A stretch of DNA of 64,000 nt, taken from assembly GCF_000243335.1 (NCBI RefSeq), contig NZ_JH597773.1, positions 1,601,980 to 1,665,979 of the forward strand, given 5' to 3'. Every line of letters begins with the position of its first letter. Positions within the stretch are counted from its first letter, which is position 1. This document shows, in pieces, positions 1-8,832 of this stretch. The DNA is from Leptonema illini DSM 21528. GTDB lineage: Bacteria > Spirochaetota > Leptospiria > Leptospirales > Leptonemataceae. The notes beneath the pieces were generated by a model that saw only the letters and a program-made list of their open reading frames with translations, was not told the origin of the DNA and made no database searches. The position numbers and the translations under genes were made by a program.

Positions 1-720
1 CTCTATGACGATCTTGTCTCGCCTGCCGTGCTTGGCTTTGCCGTTCGCGCCGAGCGCATCCACGTCGGCAAGCGCGGATTCAGTCACAGTGAATCGCAGG
101 AGAATATTCACACCCTCCTCAAACACACGGCATCAATCTATGAAACCGTCGTGCGTTTGAAGGGCGGCGATCCGGCGATTTTCAGTCGAATCGGCGAAGA
201 GATTCGATTTCTGAGAAACGAAGCAATCCCCTTTGAGGTGATTCCCGGCATTACGGCCGCCTCGGCGATGTCGGCCAGTATGCAGCTGCCGTTAACCTGC
301 CGGGGGATTTCGCGAAGCATCCTCTATCTGACAGGGCATAGTAAAGACGGAGTCCATCTTGAACCGCTGAAGACGATTTCATTGAGAGAGAAAACCGTTA
401 TCATCTATATGGGCCTGAATGCTTTGCCCGACATCGTGCAAACCCTTATAAACGCGGGCAATCCGCCGTCGACGCCCATCGCCGTTATTGAACAGATATC
501 GTTACCAGGAGAGCGCAGACTCCAGGCCGATCTTACGTCGATCGAGGAACTCTGCCATCGAGAAAGAGCGACCTCGCCTGCTCTGCTCGTTATCGGCGAT
601 GTACTGCGCGAATTTCCCGAAGAGGCAGTCTCGAACTTCCAGCATTCCATTGAATATAAGACCGACAGTGAACGCCAGGCATCGGGTTTATTCTCACTGA
701 AGGCAGCCCATCATGCATGA
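1..720 (+). CDS. cobA: Uroporphyrinogen-III C-methyltransferase (SUMT), 5' end outside window
   Basis: This enzyme adds two SAM-derived methyl groups to uroporphyrinogen III to give precorrin-2, the precursor of siroheme (and cobalamin). The reading frame is open from base 1, where it reads LYDDLVSPAVL, the usual early SUMT block, so the true start lies upstream and roughly 20 residues are missing. The SUMT signature VVRLKGGDP, followed by a paired Glu-Glu helix, is at about residues 49-65, and the PGITAASA block follows near residue 83. The stop overlaps the start of the next gene by 8 bases, so the two are probably translationally coupled. Its place at the head of a nitrate assimilation operon suggests it supplies siroheme to a nitrite reductase encoded outside the window. 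The family call is firm; assignment to siroheme rather than cobalamin is inference from context. Confidence 0.93.
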   Translation, partial: LYDDLVSPAVLGFAVRAERIHVGKRGFSHSESQENIHTLLKHTASIYETVVRLKGGDPAIFSRIGEEIRFLRNEAIPFEVIPGITAASAMSASMQLPLTCRGISRSILYLTGHSKDGVHLEPLKTISLREKTVIIYMGLNALPDIVQTLINAGNPPSTPIAVIEQISLPGERRLQADLTSIEELCHRERATSPALLVIGDVLREFPEEAVSNFQHSIEYKTDSERQASGLFSLKAAHHA

Positions 721-1339
721 ATCAAACCTCCATAAATCGGACTCCGATGCGATTGCAGAGGCCCTGCGCAGATTCGATGAGATCAACGCCGCCGATACAA
801 ATCGCATCATCATAGACGGCACAGAACATCCGACGGCGCTCTTTCACGCGAATCGATTGAGTTACTGGATCGGCAGGCTGAACCTGACTCCGTCGACGGC
901 GTTAACACTCGCCGCCAGATGCCAGCATCTCAAGCGATATGAACATCCGCGAAGCGCTTACCCCGAAGGGCGTGAGGGTTATCTGAAGTGGCGCAAAGAT
1001 CTGAGCAAGCTGCACGCCGCTCTGTCGGCTGAGATACTCACCGAATGCGGCGTAGACCCGCAGATCATCGACGAGGTAAAACGCATCAACCTCAAAGACG
1101 GCATGCGGTTTCATCCGGACGTGCAGACGATGGAAGACGCTCTCTGTCTGCTTACGCTCGAATATCAGATGGACGGGCTTATCGCCTCATCAAGCGAAGA
1201 GCAATTACTCGGTATCATCGAAAAGGTCTGGAAGAAAATGAGCGAGAGCGGGCGAACCCTCGCCGGCGAGATCAAACATAGCGCTGAAGTCAGACAGGCG
1301 CTGACGCTTCTGCTCGATAAAGACACGCAATCAAACTAA
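713..1339 (+). CDS. DUF4202 family protein in nitrate assimilation operon
   Basis: A soluble 208-residue protein with no signal peptide or membrane segment. Residues 40-100 carry the conserved pattern of the DUF4202 family: a Tyr-Trp pair, AARCQHLKRYEHPR, then a tyrosine/tryptophan-rich GYLKWRKDL and HA. The conserved His, Arg and Cys suggest a helical metal- or nucleotide-binding fold, but no activity is established that I know of. It overlaps cobA by 8 bases and lies 36 bases ahead of the nitrate transporter gene, so it is probably co-transcribed with them. From the operon it may act in nitrate/nitrite assimilation or in maturation of the reductase; this is inference only. Confidence 0.8.
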   Translation: MHESNLHKSDSDAIAEALRRFDEINAADTNRIIIDGTEHPTALFHANRLSYWIGRLNLTPSTALTLAARCQHLKRYEHPRSAYPEGREGYLKWRKDLSKLHAALSAEILTECGVDPQIIDEVKRINLKDGMRFHPDVQTMEDALCLLTLEYQMDGLIASSSEEQLLGIIEKVWKKMSESGRTLAGEIKHSAEVRQALTLLLDKDTQSN

Positions 1340-1375
1340 AGATAGTGCTCGAATAATACAGACAGGAGAAAACTC

Positions 1376-2707
1376 ATGACCATCAAGCCAGGCTCAAAAG
1401 CCACACGCATCGATCTGTTCAGTATCAGCTCGCCTCAGATGCGGACCTTTCACTTCACATGGTTCGCTTTCTTTCTTTGTTTTTTCGGATGGTTCGGCAT
1501 AGCGCCTCTTATGGTCTATGTCCGCGAAGAGCTGCATCTTACGAAAGAGCAGATCGGGAATATCATCATCGCCTCGGTAGCCATTACCGTTCTCGCTCGC
1601 CTCGTTATCGGCTGGCTCTGCGATAAGATCGGACCGCGTATCAGCTATTCCGCTCTACTGATTATCGGATCGTTACCCGTCATGGGCATCGGACTTGCGG
1701 ATAGCTATATCTCGTTTCTGATTGCACGTCTTGCCATCGGCATCATCGGCGCCTCTTTCGTCATCACCCAGTATCATACCTCGGTGATGTTCGCTCCGAA
1801 CGTCGTCGGCACGGCGAACGCTACGACCGCAGGCTGGGGTAATCTCGGCGGCGGCGTGACGCAGATGGTCATGCCCATACTTTTCGGTTTTTTTGCCGCC
1901 TTTGGGTTTACGACGGCGCTCTCCTGGAGATTCGCCATGATTGTGCCCGGCGCTGCCCTCTTTCTTATGGGCATCGCTTACTACTTCGGCACGCAGGATA
2001 CTCCCGGCGGGAATTTCAGCGACATCAAAGAATCTCATCCGAAGTTCCACGGCGGAAAAAAGAACTCGCTGGCTAACTTCGCCTCGGCCATCGCCGATCC
2101 CCGCGTATGGATTCTCTTTGTCGCCTATGCTGCCTGCTTCGGTATCGAGCTTACGATTAACAACATCGCCGCCCTGTACTACGTGGATCGCTTTGAGCTG
2201 AGTCCGGCAACGGCTGGTCTTATTGCAGGACTTTTCGGCCTGATGAATATCTTCGCCCGCACTCTGGGCGGTGTTTTCGGTGATCGCTTCGGATCACGTA
2301 TGGGCCTCCAGGGACGAGTCACATGGCTGGCTATCACGCTTGCGGGCCAGGGCCTGTTCCTTGTGCTCTTCTCGCAGATGAATGTGCTTATTCTCGCCAT
2401 CGCCACGATGATCCTTTTCAGCCTCTTTGTTCAGATGGCCGAGGGAGCGACCTTTTCCGTGGTGCCGTTTGTTAACCGCCGGGCTGTCGGAGCTGTTTCG
2501 GGTGTAGTCGGTGCCGGAGGAAATGCCGGTGCTGTAGCCGCCGGTTTCCTCTTTCGCGGAGGCTACAGCTATCAGGAGGCTCTTTTGATGATCGGCATCG
2601 CCGTTGTCGCATCGGCGGCCGTAGCCCTGCTCGTTCGCTTTACTGTCGAAGAGAACTCCGCCGTTGAAGAAGAGCTCAATCTGCTGCTTCGAAACGAATC
2701 GGTTTGA
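1376..2707 (+). CDS. narK: Nitrate/nitrite MFS transporter (NarK/NasA type)
   Basis: An inner-membrane major facilitator protein of 443 residues with about twelve hydrophobic segments. It shows both nitrate/nitrite porter signatures: GWGNLGGGVTQ near residue 152 and the matching GAGGNAGAV near residue 380, each on the fifth helix of its half. The MFS loop motif between helices 2 and 3 (GWLCDKIGPR) is near residues 81-90. It probably imports nitrate for the reductase encoded 5 bases downstream. The start is preceded by CAGGAG, a good ribosome-binding site. The length fits the short NarK/NrtB class rather than fused NarK1-NarK2 forms. Confidence 0.93.
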   Translation: MTIKPGSKATRIDLFSISSPQMRTFHFTWFAFFLCFFGWFGIAPLMVYVREELHLTKEQIGNIIIASVAITVLARLVIGWLCDKIGPRISYSALLIIGSLPVMGIGLADSYISFLIARLAIGIIGASFVITQYHTSVMFAPNVVGTANATTAGWGNLGGGVTQMVMPILFGFFAAFGFTTALSWRFAMIVPGAALFLMGIAYYFGTQDTPGGNFSDIKESHPKFHGGKKNSLANFASAIADPRVWILFVAYAACFGIELTINNIAALYYVDRFELSPATAGLIAGLFGLMNIFARTLGGVFGDRFGSRMGLQGRVTWLAITLAGQGLFLVLFSQMNVLILAIATMILFSLFVQMAEGATFSVVPFVNRRAVGAVSGVVGAGGNAGAVAAGFLFRGGYSYQEALLMIGIAVVASAAVALLVRFTVEENSAVEEELNLLLRNESV

Positions 2708-2712
2708 GTTGA

Positions 2713-5700
2713 ATGTCCGATATGACGCAAACGAAGCAAGTTCGCACTACATGCTCCTACTGTGGCGTAGGCTGCGGTATCGTCGTTGAGAAAAACGATA
2801 CCGGGCTGACGCTCGAAGGGGACACGAACCATCCTGTGAATCAGGGACGACTCTGTTCGAAAGGCCGCAACCTGCATCATGTGGCGATGGATCACAGCGA
2901 TCGTCTGCTTTATCCTGAGATGCGTCTTTCAAGACAGAGTCCGAGGATGCGGGTCGACTGGAACACGGCCATGCGGCGCGCTGCCGCCGTGTTTCATTCG
3001 GTCATCAGGCGCTACGGCCCCGACAGCGTCGGATTCTACGTTTCAGGACAGCTGTTAACCGAGGAATATTACATCGTTAACAAGCTTGTGAAAGGATTTC
3101 TTGGCACTTCAAACATCGATACAAACTCACGCCTCTGTATGTCGACGGCTGTGGTTGCCTACAAGAAAAGCCTTGGAGAGGATTCGGTTCCCGTATCATA
3201 TGAAGATATCGATCTATGCGAGGTGTTCTTTATCGCCGGGGCGAATCCGGCATGGTGCCATCCCATCCTTTTTCAGAGGATTGAGGATCGCAAGGCAAGG
3301 CACCCTGAGACCCGCGTTATCGTCGTCGACCCACGCCGCACCGAAAGCTGCGAGCTCGCCGATCTGCATCTGCAGATCAGGCCGGGAACCGACGTGACGC
3401 TGTACAACGCCATAGCGCGCAGGCTCATCGAAACCGGGCAGATCGACATGCGCTTTATCGAGGCGCATACGGAGGGCTTTGACGCTCTTAAAGAAAAGGT
3501 GTTCGAGCGCACCGTCGATGAGGCCGCAGCGATATGCGGCGTGCGGTCCGAACACATTGAACTGGCCGCGGGCTGGATCGGCGAGACGCGATCGTTTCTG
3601 ACGCTCTGGGCGATGGGACTCAATCAGAGCTCGATTGGAGTTAACAAGAATCTCGCCCTTATCAATCTGAATCTGATCACGGGGCATATCGGCCGACCGG
3701 GCTCAGGGCCGTTCTCGCTTACAGGACAGCCTAACGCAATGGGAGGCCGGGAGGTGGGCGGCCTGGCCACGATGCTTGCCGCGCACAGAGATCTCAGTCG
3801 TCCCGATCATCGCGCAGAGGTGGCCGCTCACTGGGGCGTGCCCGCCGAGCTTATACCGTCGAAGCCCGGACTCACCGCAGTCGAGATGTTTGAGGCCCTG
3901 CGCTCCGATAAGCTGAAGGCCATCTGGATCGTCTGCACGAACCCCTCCGTCAGCCTGCCCGATGCGACGATGGTCGACGAGGCGCTGGAGCGTGCACGGT
4001 TCGTCGTCGTACAGGATATCTCAAGTAAATCCGACACGTTGCAATATGCCGATCTGATTCTGCCCGCCGCCGGCTGGCTTGAAAAAGAGGGCACGATGAC
4101 GAATTCCGATCGCCGCATCAGTTACCTGCCGCGCCTTCTCGATCCTCCTGGAGAGGCGTTACCCGACGCCGAGATCTTCGCACGCTTCGCTGAAGCGATG
4201 GGATACGGCGATCACTTCCCTTATTTTAGATCCGGACCATCGGCAGCATCAGAAGCAGGATCATCGGGAATACGATCAACAAATGCCGGTGCGGCTGACA
4301 TCTATGACGAACACGCGATGCTCACCCGCGGCACCAATCTCGACATCTCGGGGCTGGATTATGATCGACTGAAGCACTCGACGATGCAGTGGCCCGTTCC
4401 CGATCGCGATCATCCCGGCACCAAACGCCTCTTCGCTGATGGACGTTTTTATACCGATTCCGGGCGGGCGAAGATCTTTCCCTGCGACGACGGGAATACA
4501 AGCGAAGCGACCGATCCCGACTATCCTCTGATACTGACGACAGGTCGGATTCGCGATCAATGGCATACGATGACGCGAACGGGTAAGGTGCGCAGGCTCA
4601 GCCAGCATATCGGTCGACCGATGATCGAGATCAACGAGGTCGACGCCATGCGCTCCGATATACGGGAGAACGATCTCGTACAGATAGACGGCAGGCGCGG
4701 ATCGCTTCGCCTGAGAGCAAAGATCTCGGATTCCGTTCCGCCCGGCGTAATTTTCGCGCCCATGCACTGGGGAAAGATCGGACGCAGCGAAAAGGCCAGA
4801 GCGAATAACGTAACGAATCCTCTCTTTGACCCGGCGTCAAAAGAGCCCGATTTTAAATTCACGGCCGTGAACATTCGCAGGCATCGGCCGCTGCCGCGCA
4901 GAATCGTTATCGTTGGAGCAGGCACGGCGGCGCACGCCTTTTTAGAAGCTCACAGCGGAGAGAGTAACGATGATACGATCACCGTGCTTTCGCGAGAGCC
5001 CGATCCGTTCTACAATCGTATTCTTCTGCCCGACTTTATTCACGGGAATAAAAGTTTTGAGGAGCTGCGTTATGCGACCGATTCTTTCGCCCGTGTGAAC
5101 GTTCTGTCGGGCGTTTCGGCTCAATCGATCGACAGGGCGAGCCGGATCGTAAGGACGGATGCCGGCGAAATCGCCTATGACGTGCTTGTTCTTGCCACCG
5201 GTAGCAGGCCCAGGCGACATCGCCTGATGGAGCCAGATGCGAAGCGCAGCGTCTTCACGCTACGAAACCGCATCGACGCCGAAAACATAAAAAGCCAGGC
5301 CGGCAATAATGTGCTCATTATCGGTGGCGGGCTTCTCGGTATCGAGCTTGCCGACGCCCTGATGCAGTCCGGAAGTTCGGTGACGATCGTACATCGCTCG
5401 GCGCGTCTGATGAGCCGTCAACTCGATGCGACGGCGGCCGACATGCTCTGCTCGGGACTGCTGCGGCGCGGCATGCAGATCATGCTTAACGATGAAGTGA
5501 TCGGACTTTTCAAGCGGGACGAGATCTTCACCGCATATCTCGCAAGCGGTCGTCGGCTGGATTGCAGCTCGGTCGTGTATGCCCTCGGTACTCAGCCCGA
5601 TATCGAACTTGCCCGGAGCGCCGGGTTACGCACAAACTTCGGTGTCGTCGTCGACGAGTACATGCAGACGAGCGATCCGAATGTCTATGCGATCGGCGAG

Positions 5701-6273
5701 GCGATGGAGTTTAACCGTAACACATACGGAACGGCGCTGGCAGCCGCCGACCACGCAAAAGTACTTGCCGGCGTGCTGGCCGGCGATCCGACCGTTCGGT
5801 ATGGCGGATCGATCGATCTCAACATTCTCAAAGTGAAGGGACTGCCCTGCGTCAGCATGGGTCGGATTCATCCCGGTAAAGAAGACGAGGTTATCCTGCT
5901 TAACGATGAGGCGCAGGGCCTCTACAAGAAGTTCCTGATTAACAGGGACCGACTCGTCGGCTGTCTTCTATTCGGTGATACGTCCGATCTGTCGCGTATG
6001 AGAGACCTTTATGAAAGCCAGATCGAACTGGGAGAGGAACGCAAAACACTTATCGGCAACGCCGGACCGGCCCGTGAGGTGCGCGGCGCACTGGTCTGCT
6101 CCTGCAATCGAGTTGGCGCTGAGAATCTGCGCGAGGCGATCATCGAAGGCTCGATAACCGACCTCCAGGAGCTGTGCCGGATAACGGGAGCGGGAACGGG
6201 CTGCGGCAGCTGTAGATCCGAGGTGCAGCGATTGCTCAATAAGGAGATCAAAGAACCGGCGGTGGTGTCATGA
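2713..6273 (+). CDS. nasA: Assimilatory nitrate reductase fused to NAD(P)H-FAD reductase and BFD-type [2Fe-2S] domain
   Basis: This 1186-residue cytoplasmic protein should reduce nitrate to nitrite using NAD(P)H in one polypeptide. Residues 1-715 form the molybdopterin oxidoreductase. Cys14, 17, 21 and 48 bind a [4Fe-4S] cluster, and the Cys in SRLCMSTA near 142 is the likely Mo ligand. A molydopterin-dinucleotide-binding domain (LILTTGRIRDQWHTMTRTGK) follows near 600. From about 730 to 1090 there is a pyridine-nucleotide-disulfide reductase module with two Rossmann motifs (IVGAGTAAHAF; IIGGGLLGIE), like the flavin half of NirB or NasC. Residues 1125-1175 are a BFD-like domain with CSC and CGSC cysteines. 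Nitrate reductase and its NADH-oxidising partner are usually separate proteins. The gene starts 5 bases after narK and overlaps the next gene by 4. Confidence 0.9.
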   Translation: MSDMTQTKQVRTTCSYCGVGCGIVVEKNDTGLTLEGDTNHPVNQGRLCSKGRNLHHVAMDHSDRLLYPEMRLSRQSPRMRVDWNTAMRRAAAVFHSVIRRYGPDSVGFYVSGQLLTEEYYIVNKLVKGFLGTSNIDTNSRLCMSTAVVAYKKSLGEDSVPVSYEDIDLCEVFFIAGANPAWCHPILFQRIEDRKARHPETRVIVVDPRRTESCELADLHLQIRPGTDVTLYNAIARRLIETGQIDMRFIEAHTEGFDALKEKVFERTVDEAAAICGVRSEHIELAAGWIGETRSFLTLWAMGLNQSSIGVNKNLALINLNLITGHIGRPGSGPFSLTGQPNAMGGREVGGLATMLAAHRDLSRPDHRAEVAAHWGVPAELIPSKPGLTAVEMFEALRSDKLKAIWIVCTNPSVSLPDATMVDEALERARFVVVQDISSKSDTLQYADLILPAAGWLEKEGTMTNSDRRISYLPRLLDPPGEALPDAEIFARFAEAMGYGDHFPYFRSGPSAASEAGSSGIRSTNAGAADIYDEHAMLTRGTNLDISGLDYDRLKHSTMQWPVPDRDHPGTKRLFADGRFYTDSGRAKIFPCDDGNTSEATDPDYPLILTTGRIRDQWHTMTRTGKVRRLSQHIGRPMIEINEVDAMRSDIRENDLVQIDGRRGSLRLRAKISDSVPPGVIFAPMHWGKIGRSEKARANNVTNPLFDPASKEPDFKFTAVNIRRHRPLPRRIVIVGAGTAAHAFLEAHSGESNDDTITVLSREPDPFYNRILLPDFIHGNKSFEELRYATDSFARVNVLSGVSAQSIDRASRIVRTDAGEIAYDVLVLATGSRPRRHRLMEPDAKRSVFTLRNRIDAENIKSQAGNNVLIIGGGLLGIELADALMQSGSSVTIVHRSARLMSRQLDATAADMLCSGLLRRGMQIMLNDEVIGLFKRDEIFTAYLASGRRLDCSSVVYALGTQPDIELARSAGLRTNFGVVVDEYMQTSDPNVYAIGEAMEFNRNTYGTALAAADHAKVLAGVLAGDPTVRYGGSIDLNILKVKGLPCVSMGRIHPGKEDEVILLNDEAQGLYKKFLINRDRLVGCLLFGDTSDLSRMRDLYESQIELGEERKTLIGNAGPAREVRGALVCSCNRVGAENLREAIIEGSITDLQELCRITGAGTGCGSCRSEVQRLLNKEIKEPAVVS

Positions 6274-7766
6274 CGATCGAGATTCGCTTCAAAAGGCACG
6301 GTAAGTGGATTCAGATGCAGCCGCCCGGAGGCATGCTTACGCCCGATACGCTGGGTGAGATCGCCATGATAGGCAACAGGTTTGCAGCGCGATCCGTTCA
6401 TCCGGGAGCCTTTCAGGATCTATGGCTGTCCTTCGCGAAACATTCACGGGCAAAAGAAGCGGCAGCGCATCTTGAGCAAAACGAACGCTTTCGAAAATCG
6501 AACGGCGACGACCTCTTTATCTGTTCTGCATCATCGGTCGAGTACGAGAAGACGACGCCGTGGGCCACGGAAAGCGTCTATCTTGATCTGATTGACGCAT
6601 GCATACCGGTCGAACGTCGCATCTCGCTTTCCATCGGCGATCCACTTCAATCTCTGACTCCGCTCTACTCCTGCGATGTTAACCTGCTTGCCTCGCCCAT
6701 ACAGCATCACTGGCATCTCATTATGCTGAATCAGGAAAAACGAACCATTCAGGCGCCGTTCTTGATTCCTACGTTTCAGATTCCGGCCATCTTAAAGCGA
6801 CTGAGCGATCACGGAACGTTCAGCGTCGACGTCTTTGAGGCCTTACAGAGAAGTTATCCGGATTCTCTTCTGTATGGAACCGAATCCAGCATTGCGGCGT
6901 CACCCGAGCGAATCGCCCCGTACGAAGGCTTCTGTGCCTCTGAAAATCCCGAAAGGCAATGCCTCGGTATATTGCGAATCGAGTCAGGCTTTCGACCGAT
7001 CTTCCTCGATGAGCTCGCCTACTTTTCACGTAAACATCATGTGGGCCGCATCTTTCTCACCTCGCTTCATTCTCTCTTTGTGAAGAATATCACGACTGAG
7101 GCCGTCGACGACTGGAAGAATCTGCTCGGTCGTCATGGGTTAAACCTGCGCCATGACGACGTCAGCCTGAACTGGCAGGTGGAGCACGGATATGAAAGGA
7201 TACGTTCGCGCATCATAAAAATGCTGCGAGCGTCTGAGGCGGCCGGAGGTCTGAGCATTGCCGTCGGCCAGACGGCGTTGTCGCAGGATCGAGCGATTGC
7301 CATAGTTCCTGCCCGTTCGTTTCTCTTTCAGAAGGCCTACAGGGTGTATCATCGTCACGACTTCCAGAGGCATCGCACCGCATGGCATGGGACCGGCGAA
7401 CGTATGACGGCGACACAGGTCGGCCACTATATCAAAGATCTCTATCAGATCTACTGCAACCTGTTTACGAGGCCTTCACTCAGCACAGCGGCCATTCCAA
7501 GTGCAAGACAGGAGCCCATCATTCTCTCTTCTGTCTCAATCGACCTCAGAGAGGCATACGCCTGCGTCGAATGCATGACCATCTACGAACCGGAGCGTGG
7601 CGATCCGCGGCAAGATATTCCGCCTCATACGGCCTTCGAACGATTACCCGAAGACTATGAATGCTCTGTGTGCGGGTCGACTCGCTTTGAGAAGATGGAA
7701 GCAGGCAATAGCGTCACTGGCCAGGCAACACCGGAATCGCCCGCCCTCACTGCCGGCTTCGGCTGA
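6270..7766 (+). CDS. Nitrite/sulfite-reductase-like protein lacking siroheme cysteines, with C-terminal rubredoxin domain
   Basis: A 498-residue protein, the last gene of the nitrate operon, overlapping nasA by 4 bases. Residues 431-475 are a rubredoxin domain with CVEC and CSVC and the usual acidic, proline-rich spacer (one Fe held by four Cys). The N-terminal 50 residues (HGKWIQMQPPGGMLTPDTL) and residues 230-295 (LGILRIESGFRPIF through RIFLTSLHSLFV to HGLN) resemble the two ferredoxin-like half-domains of siroheme nitrite/sulfite reductases. I cannot find the four-cysteine pattern that holds siroheme and the 4Fe-4S cluster, so it is probably not a nitrite reductase itself. It may carry electrons to or scaffold the reductases; that role is inference. 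The rubredoxin domain is certain and the half-domain match is moderate. Its last 20 bases overlap the convergent protease gene. Confidence 0.8.
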   Translation: MTIEIRFKRHGKWIQMQPPGGMLTPDTLGEIAMIGNRFAARSVHPGAFQDLWLSFAKHSRAKEAAAHLEQNERFRKSNGDDLFICSASSVEYEKTTPWATESVYLDLIDACIPVERRISLSIGDPLQSLTPLYSCDVNLLASPIQHHWHLIMLNQEKRTIQAPFLIPTFQIPAILKRLSDHGTFSVDVFEALQRSYPDSLLYGTESSIAASPERIAPYEGFCASENPERQCLGILRIESGFRPIFLDELAYFSRKHHVGRIFLTSLHSLFVKNITTEAVDDWKNLLGRHGLNLRHDDVSLNWQVEHGYERIRSRIIKMLRASEAAGGLSIAVGQTALSQDRAIAIVPARSFLFQKAYRVYHRHDFQRHRTAWHGTGERMTATQVGHYIKDLYQIYCNLFTRPSLSTAAIPSARQEPIILSSVSIDLREAYACVECMTIYEPERGDPRQDIPPHTAFERLPEDYECSVCGSTRFEKMEAGNSVTGQATPESPALTAGFG

Positions 7767-8832
7767 GCGAGAAGGCCGACGGAAGAGCTCCGAACTGCTC
7801 TTCAAGACGCAGACGCATATTTTCTGAGGCAAGCGGAAAGTCGGCCAGGTTCTGCAACACCTCTTTCGCACGAGAAGATGTTAACGCAGTGACGTGCATC
7901 CGATAGGACATATAGATGTGATTCTGGAAAATGCCGCAATGCCACGGCGACTTTTCTGAAAGCAGATGCTCGTACAGAGGTTCGAGATTCTCACGCGGCA
8001 GCTCGCAGATCGGCGCCGTCGCCGTCAGGTAATAAGTTTCGGTTACGAAGATGCGGATCAGCGTCTCGCCGCGATAGTATTCCCAGAATTCGAAGCCGCC
8101 TCGCGTCAGGACGGGATCAACGCCCGACTCCTGAAGCGATTGTTCCACGGACGAAGCAAGAAAGGTTAACGGTACCTCTTCAAACCACGTCTTATCGAGC
8201 GCATTGCCGCAATGCGGACAGTACTCCGTCTTCTCGAATATCAGCTTACCGCAGCCTGTGCATTTGATGGCAAAACGTCGATCGGGGTTGTGCTTGAGAT
8301 CCTCAAGCGTATCACGGAGCGTCTGAACGGGAATCGCGAATCCTACGTTATCGGCCTCGGTGAATTTCGCCACCGTAACGCCGACGACCTCGCCCAGCTC
8401 GTTTACGAGCGGTCCGCCGCTATTACCGGGGTTAACGGCGGCGTCCGTCTGTATCAAAAACTGCCCGTCAAGAAACTGGCGAGCCGACGAGACGATGCCT
8501 TCGGTGACCGTAAACGGCATGCCGAATGGATAACCCAGCACATAGACGACGTCATGCGCCTGCACCGCTTTGCCGTTGCTCAGTTTGGCCGACGCTCCAC
8601 GCCAGCCGTTCTCGGGCGACAGAAAGGCCAGATCGGCCTGCGGATCGGTTAATATGACCTGAGCCGGGTGTCGATTGCGGTCCCTGCCCTCAAGGCAGAC
8701 ACGACGGCTTCCGGCCACGACATGGTGATTCGTAACGATCACGTCATGCTCAGAAAGATAAAAGCCCGATCCCGTTCCCTGCGACGTATAGATCTTGAAG
8801 ACGGAATCCTCGATGGAACGCTGCAACATCAT
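7747..8832 (-). CDS. Trypsin-like (S1C, DegP-type) serine protease with zinc ribbon, apparently cytoplasmic
   Basis: The N-terminal 180 residues are an HtrA/DegP-type protease domain with a full catalytic triad: His37 in TNHHVV, Asp67 in QADLAFL and Ser near 137 in NPGNSGGPL. There is no signal peptide or membrane anchor, unlike periplasmic DegP, and no PDZ domain. Instead, residues 193-217 form a zinc ribbon (CTGC and CPHC), followed by about 140 residues of unknown fold. A cytoplasmic location is inferred from the missing signal. The start overlaps the stop of the upstream gene by 4 bases (ATGATG over TGA), so translation is probably coupled. The substrate is unknown. Confidence 0.85.
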   Translation of the reverse strand: MMLQRSIEDSVFKIYTSQGTGSGFYLSEHDVIVTNHHVVAGSRRVCLEGRDRNRHPAQVILTDPQADLAFLSPENGWRGASAKLSNGKAVQAHDVVYVLGYPFGMPFTVTEGIVSSARQFLDGQFLIQTDAAVNPGNSGGPLVNELGEVVGVTVAKFTEADNVGFAIPVQTLRDTLEDLKHNPDRRFAIKCTGCGKLIFEKTEYCPHCGNALDKTWFEEVPLTFLASSVEQSLQESGVDPVLTRGGFEFWEYYRGETLIRIFVTETYYLTATAPICELPRENLEPLYEHLLSEKSPWHCGIFQNHIYMSYRMHVTALTSSRAKEVLQNLADFPLASENMRLRLEEQFGALPSAFSLSRSRQ

